Below, piece by piece: positions 23,603 to 35,485 of a stretch of 64,000 bases of DNA (the stretch's first letter is position 1; each line of letters starts with the position of its first letter). This DNA comes from Phlebiopsis flavidoalba (taxonomy: Eukaryota; Basidiomycota; Agaricomycetes; Polyporales; Phanerochaetaceae). The translations under genes and the position numbers were made by a program. The DNA is taken from assembly GCA_035772785.1 (NCBI GenBank), contig JAOCPU010000054.1:1-64000 (forward strand), written 5' to 3'. The notes below the pieces were generated by a model. The model was not told the DNA's origin. It was given only the letters and a program-made list of their open reading frames with translations, and did not search any database.

Positions 23603-26290
23603 ATGGACAACTACAAGGAGTCGAATCCCACCGGCGAGCTCAAGCAGCACTCCGCGCTTGACGCAGAGTACGAACAAGAAGCTCTGCTACCCCGCCACAC
23701 ACGAAGTCCCCGAGCGACAGCCCGCCTCGCGATATGGGTTCAGCGCGAATCCGAAGTTGTACGTTGCTGACCGCGCGTTCGTCGCTGGTGCTGTCGCCCC
23801 AGCCTTTGCAGCGCAATATGCTTTCTGCGGCTCGCAGAGTGACTTGAACGTCTCGTCTGCGCCCATATCGCAACATTGAAGTGTTCGCACCTCCTCACGC
23901 TGGCTCTTCCCGAAGTGCACCATTTTCCCGCCGGCGTCCCCGACAAATGTGTTCCCGTCACTCTTCCCTACGGACGTGACCCCAGCGGCTATACCGGGCC
24001 CTACCCCCACTGGTGCTGCCGGCTGGACTCGTTGCGACTGCGCCGTAGGACATACCCTATCCACAACCGGAGCTCCCCACCTCGTTTCGCGACCTCGTTC
24101 ACCCACAAGGGCAACAAGAACAAGGCATCCAAGTTCGATTATATTCAAGCACTGGGGCAAAACCTTTCGCCACTGGTTCAGCGTTCGGACGTGGGTGCAT
24201 GTTGGGCCTCGACTCAGACCCCCCGAAGTTCCAGACACATGCCGCATTACAGGCCTGCACCTGGTTCACCGTCATGGAGCTCGCTACCCTACGCAATTTG
24301 GTGAGTCAGTCCGTTGTCGGAATACTGTAGATGGCTGACCTGAAATAGCCTCTTTACGGCGGACCCGCAAACTTCTCGGGTCGTCTGAATCAGGCGGCAG
24401 CCGGCTGGACGGCCACTGGGGACTTGAGTTTATCATGAATGACTGGTGCGTTCTAGAGGCAACGAATAAGGCTCGCTAATCTGACGCGTAGGCAGGACGT
24501 ATATATAAGCTATCGGAGAAGAAGGTAAAACTCGCGATTACCATTTCCTTGAACGGAGCCAGTTCTGACTCGATATAGTGCTCACACACCTTCGGAAGAC
24601 AGCAATTGTGTACGCTTTGCTACGTTCGTCGCTATATGCGTCTCTAATGCCTCTTATAGTTGACCTCGGTGTTGCAACTCGCTTGAAGTACGGCTTCCTG
24701 CTCAGAGTTCGTCCAATTAGTCTTCTCTCACGCAATTGCCTCACCGGGCGCTTAGAAACTTCTCGGAATCAAAACACATCCCTGTCTTCCGTACCGAGTC
24801 GCAGTACGTCAGTTACTCAATCTATGATGCGGTGATCTTGATGTTGGGCTATCAGGGATCGCATGCTGGCCTCTGCTCTCAACTTTGCAATTGGTTTCTT
24901 CGGCTACCCTTCGAAGGCCAGTACCAGCAGAGTATCACAATTGAAGGGAAAGGCGTACGTGTATTCCCCATTATTGAATAAAGGTGGCGATTCACAGCAT
25001 ATTTTAGTTCGTCAACAACACCCTAGCCCCATACAAGTCACGTGAGTGAAGTGGCCCACTAAGATAGTACGCAGTGGCTCAACATAGGACAGATGCACGA
25101 ACGCAGGATGACAAGACCAAAGTACGGACGCGTTGCCATCTGGTATGTTCGCAGCAATGCGAGCAGACATCTACCTCAAGGAAGCACACGCTCTGGCTTG
25201 CCACCCGCAGCTCAAAGGTTACGACCTGAGCATCGAAGACGTTTACACTCATCGCAACAAGATGTGCGCGGACGAGGTCTGCCACGTGTCAAACCGCGTA
25301 GCAGCGCTTGGGGGGGGTGGCACTTACGTATGACTGATGATGGATTGTCCACAGACCGTCGCGCATTGGCTAACTCCAACGTTTCACGACTGCCACCGAG
25401 TTGTTTTACATCGAGGAGCGAGTGGAAGGGCTTTGACTACTCGTAATGTCGCTGTAATGTTTTGAGACGTTGTCGTCGCCTGATTATATTCATCGAAGGC
25501 TCGATCCTGTTACTTCTGGTACGACTCGGCGTGTTCGGCTCACCCGTCGCTCTGCGATTGCAGGGTATCGGCTACGTGCAGGAGCTCGTCGCACGTCTCG
25601 ACCACTCATACCCCGATCGCCGTCCACGGACCCACACTCGTCCGACAAATGTCGACTTTGAACGACAACTCTGCGACTTTCCCGCTGGGACAGAGCCTTA
25701 TGTTGATGCGACTCACGAGTCGCGTCGTTCTCAACAGTCAGTGATTAATGAAGCCTATAGACCGGAGTGTTTATTGCTGTTACGCTTAATTTCTAGTTTT
25801 GACCCGCATTAAACCTGACGAACCTCGCCGCCGAGGGGCCTCTGCCAGCAGACAACCACTATTCCACAAGCACCACCTCCGCACCTTCAAGGTATCTCCA
25901 CCTTGCACCGTTTGCCACGAACGTTCATTTCGACCCTTACAATGTACGTGCATGACCCCTGTTTTCCCCGTTGCCCGCCTAACAACAGCCTCAGTGCTCG
26001 CATGTGGGACTCACCGTCGCGGACCTCCGCAAAATCAGGATCATTGTGAACGATGGCGTCGTACCGACTGACGTCGATCAAAGGCTGCCGACCGAGAGCA
26101 AGGACGGTCTGTGCCCTGTGTCGATCGTTCGTCGATGGCGATGAAGGAGATGATCCGCAGACACGGACTGGGCGTGGGGATGCCCATGGGCGAGTGGTAG
26201 AGCGTACCCGAGGGTACGGCGATGGAACACGACTGTCGGATACCGCCGTCCACTGCCTCCACAGTAAGTAGGGAATCGGAGAGGCTGAGC
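23603..26290 (+). CDS. Histidine acid phosphatase, N-terminally anchored
   Basis: A histidine-type acid phosphatase, related to phytases and inositol polyphosphate phosphatases, which releases phosphate through a phosphohistidine. The start MDNYKESNPTGELKQHSALD is hydrophilic and acidic. A hydrophobic stretch with FVAGAVAPAFAAQYAF follows near 23780-23820, so the protein looks like a type II membrane protein with a lumenal or extracellular catalytic domain. The active site VHRHGARYPTQFG lies at about 24265-24300. Then come SGRLNQAAAGWTATGDL, FDLGVATRLKYGFLL, FRTESQ, FAIGFFGYPFEGQYQQSITI, IYLKEAHALACHPQLKGYDL, SIEDVYT, LQGIGYVQELVARL, PYVDATHE and RIIVNDGVVPLTSIKGC near 26035-26085. The downstream catalytic HD/HE motif should correspond to VDATHE. 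Introns of about 50 nt and many frame jumps are present; the end is approximate. The order of blocks is that of full-length fungal enzymes. Confidence 0.87.
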
Positions 26291-26940
26291 GACGAGAGCC
26301 ATGGACATGTTTCGGTCTCACATACCAGGCACTAAGCATCGGTCTTTCTTTCGCATCATGATACATTGGATGAGCAGATAGAGTTGATATCTTATACCAT
26401 TGTTATGACCCACACCGTACCAGGTGAAGTCAGTGGGGCACTGAGCAAATACGTACTCTGCGTTCCTCAGGTCTCAGGCTCTCAAGTCTGGACCTAAGCC
26501 CATCACCTCCGCTGCCAAGCCCATTGTGGCGCCCTGGCGCTTGAGTCATCATTTTTGCGTCAATGTTGGCTTTGGGGCACAACACTCACTGAATTCAAGC
26601 TTCAAATAAGAACAGCACAAGCTCATGAATTGTATATTCAAGAGAAGATCAAGGGTAGTATTTTATGTACACGTGGAACCGGGCACGACGAAGTGCGCCA
26701 TGAAACTTCGAACATAAGTAAATCGCAAGGATCGTAACCAAATCGTAACTTGCACGGCAGATCAAGATGTGTTAAAATACGATTCCCCGGGAGGCTTTCA
26801 TCGCAGACAGCAACAGAATCAAGAGAGACCACGCCAGTTGAAACCCCAATCACTACACCGCCTAGTGACTTTACTTGCCGGTGCGGGATTGGATGAAGCA
26901 AGACCATCGCCTAATCCGACAAGCGAAGTCCCGAGTCTTC
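26291..26940. other. Intergenic, no gene seen
   Basis: Between the acid phosphatase and the glycosidase gene, both on the plus strand. It should hold the terminator of the first and the promoter of the second. No motif was recognised. Confidence 0.4.
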
Positions 26941-26949
26941 TTCTATTCC

Positions 26950-29105
26950 TGATGGAGGTCCATGTGTGCGCACACCTTTGTTCCTACTCTCATCTGCTCT
27001 GCCGCCACCTCCGCGTCCAAACGATATGTTGCCCACGTACATCGTGTGGTCAATGTTCCTAACAAGGCCGATGTCATGGATGTCATCAATTCGAGATCCG
27101 GAGAAACACAGGCGGCTTGAAGGGGCCGTGGCAGCCATGTCTCCGTGCAGACGCACTTGGTACCTTTCACTCCCTTTAGGGCTCCTCTCCACCTCCTCCT
27201 CGCCGTTCTCCAGGACGCGTCTTGCATTGTGGCAGACGGTTATCCTGGGCAGTTTGTTGCCACCAGGGGTCGACATCGGTCATCTGTCGGTCTGAAACAC
27301 TGCAGGCAACATTACAACAAGATCCTGATTAGAGTCTGGTCTACTTTGCAAGCTACCGACCCCCGCGTTCGTGGCAAAACTTGGCAACTGGAGGAGACTA
27401 GAAGTAGCGGACTTGGCGTTTGGTGCGTATGAATATATGTTCGTATCTGTCGTGCCGTTTGCTGACTTTCTTTCCCCTAACTTAGAGGAACCTCGCCCTT
27501 TCGAGGGGGCAATTAACAACTCCTCCCAGCACACAGCTATCCTATCACGCTGAAGATGCGTAATTCTCTCCAACGCCCTATCACACTGTCATTTCTGGGC
27601 CGCCGCGACCTACGCCGCCGCCACAAAACCTATCATCTTCCCAAGTCGATACCATTAAATCCCACCTGATATCTTCGTCCGACCTTCAGTCCTGGGAGAT
27701 CGGTGACTTTTTTTTCCCAAGCGCTCCTAGAGCTAGACACTCCTTCGTGGTCCACTCTTACACCTGGCGTGAGCTTCCCTTCGGTAGCCTCAGGCTCAGA
27801 CCCATCAACTCTCGACGAAGTCCTTGCCTACGCGAAGACAGTCACACAGAACTTGACAGCAGATCAACCGTGTCTCCAGTGAAAACGCTAGCTCCATTGC
27901 TGCGCCTCTCCTCTCGAACAGTGCTGCTGGTGACCCGCCCAGTTTAGGGTTCGCCGTTATCCTCGCTAACTTGACGGGCCCGCTCGGGGGCTGACAGCCT
28001 CAACTATGCCGACGCGGCGACTCTGGTGACTCGTCCCAACTCAGCTACCTCCTCCTGAACAGCGTACCCAAGACATCCGACGGCGCCATCTCACATCGCC
28101 CAGAACAAACCAGCTCTGGTTCCCGACTTTGTCTACATGGTCCCGCCGTTCTTGGCGTACTATGGCGCCCCTCAGCCCAGGGCAATCTATGTGAAACCGT
28201 TTGCGCGAATGGCCTGGGAGCAGGTGAAGCTCTATCGTCAGTATCTCAAGAGTAAAAACACTCAGATACGAAAAGCGGACAAACCATCAATGGGTTGTTT
28301 GGCAACATATGGCGCTAGGTGACGGGTGCCTGACGAGGGCCTCTGGAGCACACGGAAACGCTTGGGCGGCGGCTGGTATCGTTCGAGTTCTTGGCCACAT
28401 TTGCCGCGTCACTCCAATGAGCTCCTCGTTGCAAACCGAACAAGCAGATCTCGCTCAATGGGCCCAGAAATCCAGTTAGCGCTGGGCACTTGGGTGGTGA
28501 GTACCGGGGCTTTTTTAGACTAGGACGTGTCCGTGACCGGAGATGCTGATGACTTCGGCCATAGGACTCGTCCTCGAATCTGCTACACAACTACGCCAAC
28601 GACACGAAACACCTTCTCCGACGCCGCCTCGACCGCCCTGTACGCCTCGTCCGTAGTGTACCGGCTCGCCACCCTCCTCGACGCCGGCCTACCCTCTTCC
28701 TCCGCACAAATCCACAGACGGCACGTCCGTCGGCAAGCTCGCCTCGAGCGTCCACAGCAGCGTGCCGATCGCCGAGCGCATCCGCTCCGCGCTATTCACA
28801 CACCGCGTCGTCCAGCTCCGGCAGCGGCCCTCGCGCACTTCACGTCGGACCTGGCGCTCACGCCCGTCGTGAACCCACACAACTGGGGCACGCAACTGCA
28901 GCTCCCCGCGACGCCGTCTAATCTCGGCGCGAACGACGGGCTTTCTGCGAGCCCCGAGGGGCAGGCGTTCGTGCTTGAGATGCAAGCGGCGTACCGCGAT
29001 TGGGTCGGCGCTGGGAGTCCGGGCAAGAATGCTGCGGAGACGGTAAGGGTTGGTAAGGCGGCTCTGGGTCTCGTGGCTGGGCTTTGTGTTTTGGTTCTTG
29101 TCTGA
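26950..29105 (+). CDS. Secreted six-hairpin glycosidase, GH105-like
   Basis: Resembles fungal six-hairpin glycosidases of the GH105/GH88 type, which act on unsaturated uronyl ends of pectin fragments. The N-terminus near 26960-27050 reads as a hydrophobic leader (TPLFLLSSA) followed by ATSASKRYVAHVHRVVN. Mid-protein segments include TPGVSFPSVASGSDPSTLDE and AKTVTQNLTADQPCL. The catalytic core shows LVPDFVYMVPPFLAYYGA near 28120-28170, QVKLYRQYLK, GLWS and GNAWAAAGIVRVL (about 28340-28395), and QWAQEIQLALG. After a GTGAGT intron come LHNYANDTKHLL, YRLATLLDAG, SALFTHRV, LAHFTSDLALTPVVNPHNWG and PEGQAFVLEMQAAYRDWV. The last residues, KAALGLVAGLCVLVLV, form a hydrophobic tail after a small-residue region, as in GPI-anchored proteins. 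Family assignment is fairly sure; substrate is inferred. Confidence 0.72.
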
Positions 29106-29428
29106 TTATTCCGTCATGTGTTTTTACCGAGTCTCCTTCAGGTCCAGGTCTTGTTTTTCGCTAAAGGGTCCAGGCTACGAAACGCTTCTCCGACGTTGCT
29201 TCCATTCTATACGCTTGGGGTGAACCTTTCTCCTTGGGAATCACATCTTGCTTATGGATATTTACGCTCATGTTCGTCAGCCTGTTCTGTATTTTGCTCC
29301 TTCGGTGTTGTATGTAAACAAATACCATATCAATGTGTTTCAATATTCTGTAACAAGATTTATTTAGATATCCATCATTTGATAATCGTTTGTGCAGTAT
29401 GAATCGCTCATGCGACGACGAGTACCAG

Positions 29429-29466
29429 TACTGAATATAGTCCTGAATATTCAGGAATATTCAGTA
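29429..29466. repeat. Inverted repeat with nested 16-bp palindrome
   Basis: TACTGAATAT at 29429-29438 and ATATTCAGTA at 29457-29466 are perfect complements. They enclose TCCTGAATATTCAGGA at 29441-29456, itself a perfect palindrome. Confidence 0.85.
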
Positions 29467-29871
29467 TTGAGTAATATGGAATATCAAATTCAGCGACCAC
29501 TAGCGTCTATTTTGGCCACTGTGGACGCTCTGTTTGACCCGATTCGCACTGTGGCTTCGGCGAACGCCGAGTCGAAAGGCTGAGCACTTTGACATTCTCC
29601 GCAACACTTTGGTCTTTCGATAGTGGCACATCTTGAAGACGGTAAAGCTCTAGTACTAAATCTTTTGATGGACTCTCGTGGGTGTTCGAAATTACTGGCG
29701 GTCTTTTGCAAACGGTTCGTTAAGGTCTCTCGAGACCGTGATCCCAATCGGAGCTGACTCTACGAGAAGCCTCTATCTTGATAGATTGCGTAATCTTCAA
29801 GGTTAACTAGGCTATCAATTCATTATAATTGTAGCCCTGTGGCGTGCAGGCTCCTCAGCAACCGAGACTAG

Positions 29872-29954
29872 CATATATAAAAGGGCCTTCGTCGTGAGCA
29901 GGAAGCACATCACCACCACTGTCTTCGTCTTTTGATATACTCTACAGCACACAA
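29872..29954 (+). promoter_or_regulatory. TATA-box core promoter of the P-loop gene
   Basis: CATATATAAAAGGG lies about 80 bp before the ATG at 29955, and a CT/CA-rich leader (CATCACCACCACTGTC) leads to CACACAATATG. This is the clearest fungal core promoter in the window. Confidence 0.65.
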
Positions 29955-32900
29955 TATGTCGACTACGGACCCACTTGATCATTCAACTCTATCAGGTACT
30001 ACTGAAGTATAACTCCCAGCTAGCCGACCGAAGCCCCGAGCGCGAAAGAAGCGACAGCGGCACAAAACACTCCGTGACATTCTCGAAACTGACCCCAACT
30101 ATTGGACCCTCCTTGAAAACCGTTGCAAACTTGTACGAGTGCTATACGCGGCAAGATATGACAAAGAAAACCGTCAATAAGGCTTGCCCACAAGATTCCC
30201 GCAAGTGGGGGGAGCTCGAAAGCCAATATCCTCAACTTACCGGATTTTTGTGATCGCATTGGGGACTTCCGAGCAAGCCGATTTCACTCATGCTACTGAA
30301 GCTAGGTAAGCCACTGAATGTTTCACGCGATGATGATGCATTAAGATCAATTCGAAGGTATTATCAATTCTATATTCTTGCCTAGCAATGACGCCGCGCC
30401 TCCCGTCGGAGGATAAAACGCAATATAAGAAGGTGAGGGATGATCTCTGTTTATAATGAGAAAACACGGGTCATCTTCTCAACTGGCACCGTGTTGATAG
30501 GTATGGACTAGTAACTACTATGCGTAGCCGGATCACTGCCAGACTAAACTCGAACGTGATGTGCCAGTCACGGCGAGGGCCTGAAGACCCAGCTTCGTGG
30601 GGAAACCATCACGAACTACTTAGCTAAGATTGGATCAAAGCACAACTCTGACCAAGCGTCAGTCACGGATTACGGGAATATATTGCCTATCATACAAAGC
30701 TCAGGTTGCGGCAAGTCACGAATGGCTCACGAAGTGGCTCACTGCTTGTTTGCTCTACACTCTGAACACTCCTCCCGAGAACGAGACCTCAGGTGAAACC
30801 ATTGTCATCCAAATACAACGCCTAGCTAACTGAGAATTCCATGCAGCGTACCTACAGCAGACTTAGGTGTGCCGCGAATATTCTCAACAACGCACAAGGC
30901 AGTTGGCGATCTTACACCGAGGCGAAAGTTTATCACCTCTCTTTCTTCGTCAAACTATTTGAGGACAGCAAAACAATATCTCAAATGACTTTTCGCTCGG
31001 GCGAGAACTTTGAGACGCTAGAAACTCTCGCCGCAGGATGGAGCCGAACTACCTGGATGACAATGACCGCTCTGTACGTACACAAATGTTACACAGGACG
31101 TGGTAGGGGGTAAGAAACGATTCGCTAATAACATGTTTGATAATGCTTGCTAACGCCTAAGGCTCGTGAAGGGGGGGGTGTGGGGGGTGGTAGGCCGCCA
31201 AACAGTTCGCTGAAGACACGCTCACACAGGCAAATTTCGCGGTCTCTACCCCACCGATAGCGATCCCTTATACTCTCCCTCAAGTATCGCGCACCCGTAT
31301 ACGTTGCCAGAGGGTCTTCTCAATATGATTGAATCTCGACTCACACGTCGAGGCGAATCATCAGAGACGCTCCACATCCAATCGTGCTGATTTATGTCGA
31401 TGAGTCACGGGAACTCTCTGGCCGGAGGATTGCAGATCGTACATTATACGACACCCTCCTATCCGCATTCACCGATGGGGGCTTGGGATACAGGCAGTCA
31501 ATTATTTCTCCTTTCCCTCTCCACGGCCTCACACTCTCGCCGGTTGCTGCAAGACCTCAGCCATGAGCCAGCGCCTCTCATAGGGCTTCGAACCTTGAAA
31601 CCAAGCATCTTGCCCACCCTCGGACGGAGCTTCCATTCGACTGCGTCACGAAAACGAATACATTTTCGAGCCTGGGGTGCAGTCGCTAGAGGACACACAG
31701 GCCCGAAACCGGAATACTGGGCGAAAATTCGGGAGGCACATTGTGCGTATTTCTATTAACAAGTTCTATGGCAGCGTTCTCCCCCCCCAAAGAAAAACTA
31801 TTCAGATGGCTGTCGCGACTTATGGGAAGCCGCGTCCCAGGGAAAACATTGATATGGCCCAGGAACAAGTTAATCGATCTTGTTCATTCCAAGTCTCGCT
31901 TAACGCCATCGAGCCAAATGATCAAGACACGAAGGATCTTGCTGCTGTCAGTACCAGGGTCAGCCTTGATTCTAACACATTCTGCCATGCGTATCCGCCC
32001 AGACTTTTTTTGAAAAAGTGCCAGTCACGAACTCGATTCGGAAGAGTATGCGTAATTGCTGACCACGCATCTCCCACATAGTGGAGTACATGCGAACCGG
32101 AGAAAACGCCATACAGAAAATCATCCTTGCGGAAGCCACGCGGCGCGATTGCGCAAATGAATCGAATCCCGACTTGCGGCGCAAAGATCTCTGGATGATA
32201 TCTCAATTAAGCTTTGGATGAGGTTTGGTTGGATTGCGAATAGGTCTTTCGCGGGTGAAACATACTAGCTTCGTTACTCTACATATGAATGGCACCTGAT
32301 GATGAAGCTGCCCGCCAAATCACCTCACTACTAACCTAATGCACCTATGGATCATACACATTGAAACCTCCTTAGCAGCCTCCTTCTCACTTTTCTCGCA
32401 TGAAGGCGCTGCCTGCCTGAGGGCAGGGGCTCAATCCGTGTACGAAACCCTATGCCGCGAGCTCTATCCGCAACGGTCCAAAACCATCGCACCCGGAAAT
32501 TCGCAGACCGTTGAAGGAAGCTTTTGCCGACGCCTGGGTTCGGTTCCAACTTGCACTTTCGGCGGCACCTTTGGAGATACTTTCATCGGCACCCACGCTT
32601 GTTCTTTGGCCGCCATGTCTCGCTGCATGGCTATACAGGGGTCACTGCAGCCAATCATAGATCAGAGTGTCGACATTGTGATACCTGTCGGCATTGTGCA
32701 AAAAAGGACGTACCCTTGGAAGGAAGCCATTGATGTCGTGTATTCTGATCCAAGTCCAAGGCCACGGAGGCTTTGGCCCAGAAAGTGAGCGTCATGTCAA
32801 GAAGCTATGAGGAGTCCCTTTCTCTGCCGCGAGCGTAAACCCCGCACAGGACACCGCCCGTACATCACTATCGTCAGTGAACCCTTGGGGCTCTTTGGCT

Positions 32901-33342
32901 TTCTACTAAGAAACCAGGCAGCACACCGTCCAAAATGAGGATTCCGCCGGCTCTTTCTGATTACAAGGGGCACCCGTACCGGACTTTACCCAACACCAGA
33001 GTACTATTGCGACATTCAGGGCTGTTCTTCGTTCCGACACTCGCTATAGCTCACAAGTCCGTGCCCACAACAAGGACTTCTGCTCTAAGACTAATGGGCC
33101 AAGCTATCCAGTCAGAGAGAGCACGGGCGGCAAGACAAGATATCTACCTTGATCTTGTGCGTTCGGGCTGAAGCACCCGAATGGAGACGGACGGCTGCCC
33201 CTGCTATGACTGGATCAATGACGACTTCCTGAACGCAGATTCAGCCGGGGATGCCTCTTCTCGGGCAGAGGGTATATACTACTTCTGCCGATGCGGGAAG
33301 ATTTTTTCGCAGAGTAGTAAACATCAGCGGACCAGTTGATCT
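29955..33342 (+). CDS. Agaricomycete P-loop NTPase-like protein, large
   Basis: Member of a large agaricomycete family that carries a P-loop and has no established function. The TATA-proximal ATG gives MSTTDPLDHSTLSG, then a basic stretch (RPKPRARKKRQRHK) and TLRDILETDPNYWTLLENRC. The Walker A block IIQSSGCGKSRMAHEVAH lies at about 30690-30745. Further family blocks are LTPRRKFITSLSSSN, YVDES followed by RTLYDTLLSAFTDGG (about 31390-31480), TELPFDCVTKTNTFSSLG near 31625, YWAKFGRH-like residues, SVPEHR-type and SEPILAEA-type segments near 32080-32140 in shifted frames, and SVDIVIPVGIV with CILIQVQGHGGFGPE near 32667-32775. The tail has CPCYDWINDDFLNADSAGD and YYFCRCGK. Walker A Lys is present. 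The assignment of 29955-30400 to the same gene is inferred. Stops and frame jumps are frequent. Confidence 0.65.
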
Positions 33343-35485
33343 TTCTTCAGACAGAAAGATTATAGCTTGTTTAGTTGTACGACCAACACCAGCGATATGG
33401 ATTCAAGAAATGATCGCCTGAATTATTCATAGTAGTAGCGTTGTACATCTCACCCTGTAGTCTGTCTTGCTGCTTACAATTTCTCATCAATGTTCTCTCA
33501 AATGATAATGTCCGAAGTCAAGTGGCAGGTCCCGGTACATGGTAGTACTGTTCATACGTCAATATTAATGTCATCGCGTGCTTATTTTAGCTTTGAAGGT
33601 CAAGCAAACCGCGGCGCTTAGAACTCGGGCTTTCAGAACAAGAAAATTGTACTCCTTGGCTGTGAGTGAGGGACCATCAATCAGTACTCAGTACTTAGTC
33701 CTCAGCATTTGGGTATTAGTGAGTATGAAGTGGTATTGTTTCCCTGGTACTTTCTTCATGATCACCGTCCCATGAGGGATATAGGTTTCTTAGCGCTGCT
33801 TGTTTACGCATTGACTCGCGCACAGCTGCGCACTGGGATGTGTTGTATACAGAAGCAAGTCTAACATCGTTATCTAGGCGCGCCTGTACAAGAGTAGGGC
33901 GTTCAAAATAGCACTCAGGTATCTCTACTTGACTACCTGACCGTCGAAAGTCTTCTGACTTCTGAAGCATGAGGCCGCGTCCAAAAATGTCTACAAAACG
34001 TGTTGTGTCTTGCAAAGTTTCCGTCGTCTCCATATGCGTCATCGCATAATCTGTCGGAGTAGACGAATGACCTCAAATGATGGGCAGTCATACGACGTCG
34101 CTATGAGGCCCTTCACGTCGGCCAACCGTTATTGTAATGCTGTTCGCCACTGATGCGAGAGCCTAGCGCCACGACGACCATATGTTTGTCAGGCGGCACA
34201 TGCGCGACTACGCTCGTTATGAGCGAGACGTCACTGTGCGTAATCGGTGAGAAGCCTGCACACCGCTCGAGCATTTCCAGAGAGCTTCCTCGCGTGGTTC
34301 GATGGGAGTTGTTCGCTCCAGGATGGAATATCAGCAGTGTGCGAAGCAGCGCATGAGGAAGGTCGTTGCGAATGATGCCGAGCTATTAACGGACCGTAGC
34401 AAAGGGGTTATGGAGTATGGGCCTCTCCTCTGAATCACAATGACTCTTTATTGCTCTTGCGTTTGTTTCTGCGTTATTGTGACTCTTTCTGTAAAATGCC
34501 CAGCCTTCCACTGCTACTGTGATTTCTTCTTTCTCAATGTCATTTCTATGAACTTTATAGTATTGATTGCATTTCGATGTGGCAAGCCCACGCTATCGAA
34601 AGAGAGAATTGCAAAAAGGCGGCCATGACCATGGGGCTTAACAACTCGATGGTGATGGTTAACAAGATAAACGTAGCCAAAAGAAGAGGGGGCGGAAACG
34701 GAGCAACGCAGGCCAAAAGCAAGGAAGTCGGATGCCTCTGTCGCGGGATCTGATGGTGACTCCTTCGACGCGGTCGGTATTGTTAGTGCTGTAGTAAAAA
34801 ATTGCGTATGCATGGGAAAGGGCTTTCGCTACGGGGGGGAAAAACACGTTGCCTGCCTGGTGAATGCGTGTTCAGGTCGGGCGGTTGATGCCGTTTGTCT
34901 AGATCGCGGCCCAATGGCGATTGTCTCTTGTACAATGGCAGGCCAGCATAAAGGGGGAGCGTCCGGCGCGCAAATCGTAAGAGTGACTTCGGATTAGCCG
35001 GGTCGACTGCCTTGGACTCAGAAAAAAAAAGCCTTGGTGTGCGGATTGTAAATCGGGGGGGTCATGAGTCCTGAGATACGATATATCCCCTTTGAGGGTA
35101 GAGCCTTGGGCGGTCGTGTGCCAAAGTGCGAAACATCCTCCACAATCTTGCGATTGTGAGATAATGGCTGTGGGGGGGAGACGGCGGCAGGGATGGTTCT
35201 GTGAATGGGCGTGTGTGGAGTGCGAGACAGGTGTGTGCTGGCGTGGGGCAGTGAAGCAAGGATCACAGGGGGGGGGTTCAACGGTCATCGGATGACGAGA
35301 GAGAAAGTAGTATTAGTGAAGTGTCTACGGTGACGGGATCAAGCAAGTGCTGGCTCGGTTAAGTGAGGGCTGTACGCCTTCCTATAAAAGCATTCAAAGT
35401 GCTTCCTCTGCTCCTGGCAAGGTAAGGGAGGAGGAGTGAATGCTGACCAACCAGGGTAGTGTCTAGACCATGGCTTAAGCAGTAT
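33343..35485. other. Unassigned region
   Basis: No recognised family. The minus strand at 33716-34042 has a coding-like frame (contains RFVDIFGRGLMLQKSEDF and PECYFERPTLVQARLDND) that I cannot place. G-runs occur near 34836, 35056, 35172 and 35271. The remainder shows nothing I can support. Confidence 0.35.

Larger units (their letters stand above)
29106..29954. other. Intergenic with hairpin and core promoter
   Basis: Downstream of the glycosidase and upstream of the P-loop gene. It contains a strong inverted repeat at 29429-29466 and a TATA box near 29873. No gene was recognised in the rest. Confidence 0.5.

Noticed and set aside
33716..34042. 108-residue minus-strand frame as a real gene
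   Set aside because: It is protein-like but has no recognised motif, no flanking exon and no promoter signal that I could support; noted in the unassigned region only.
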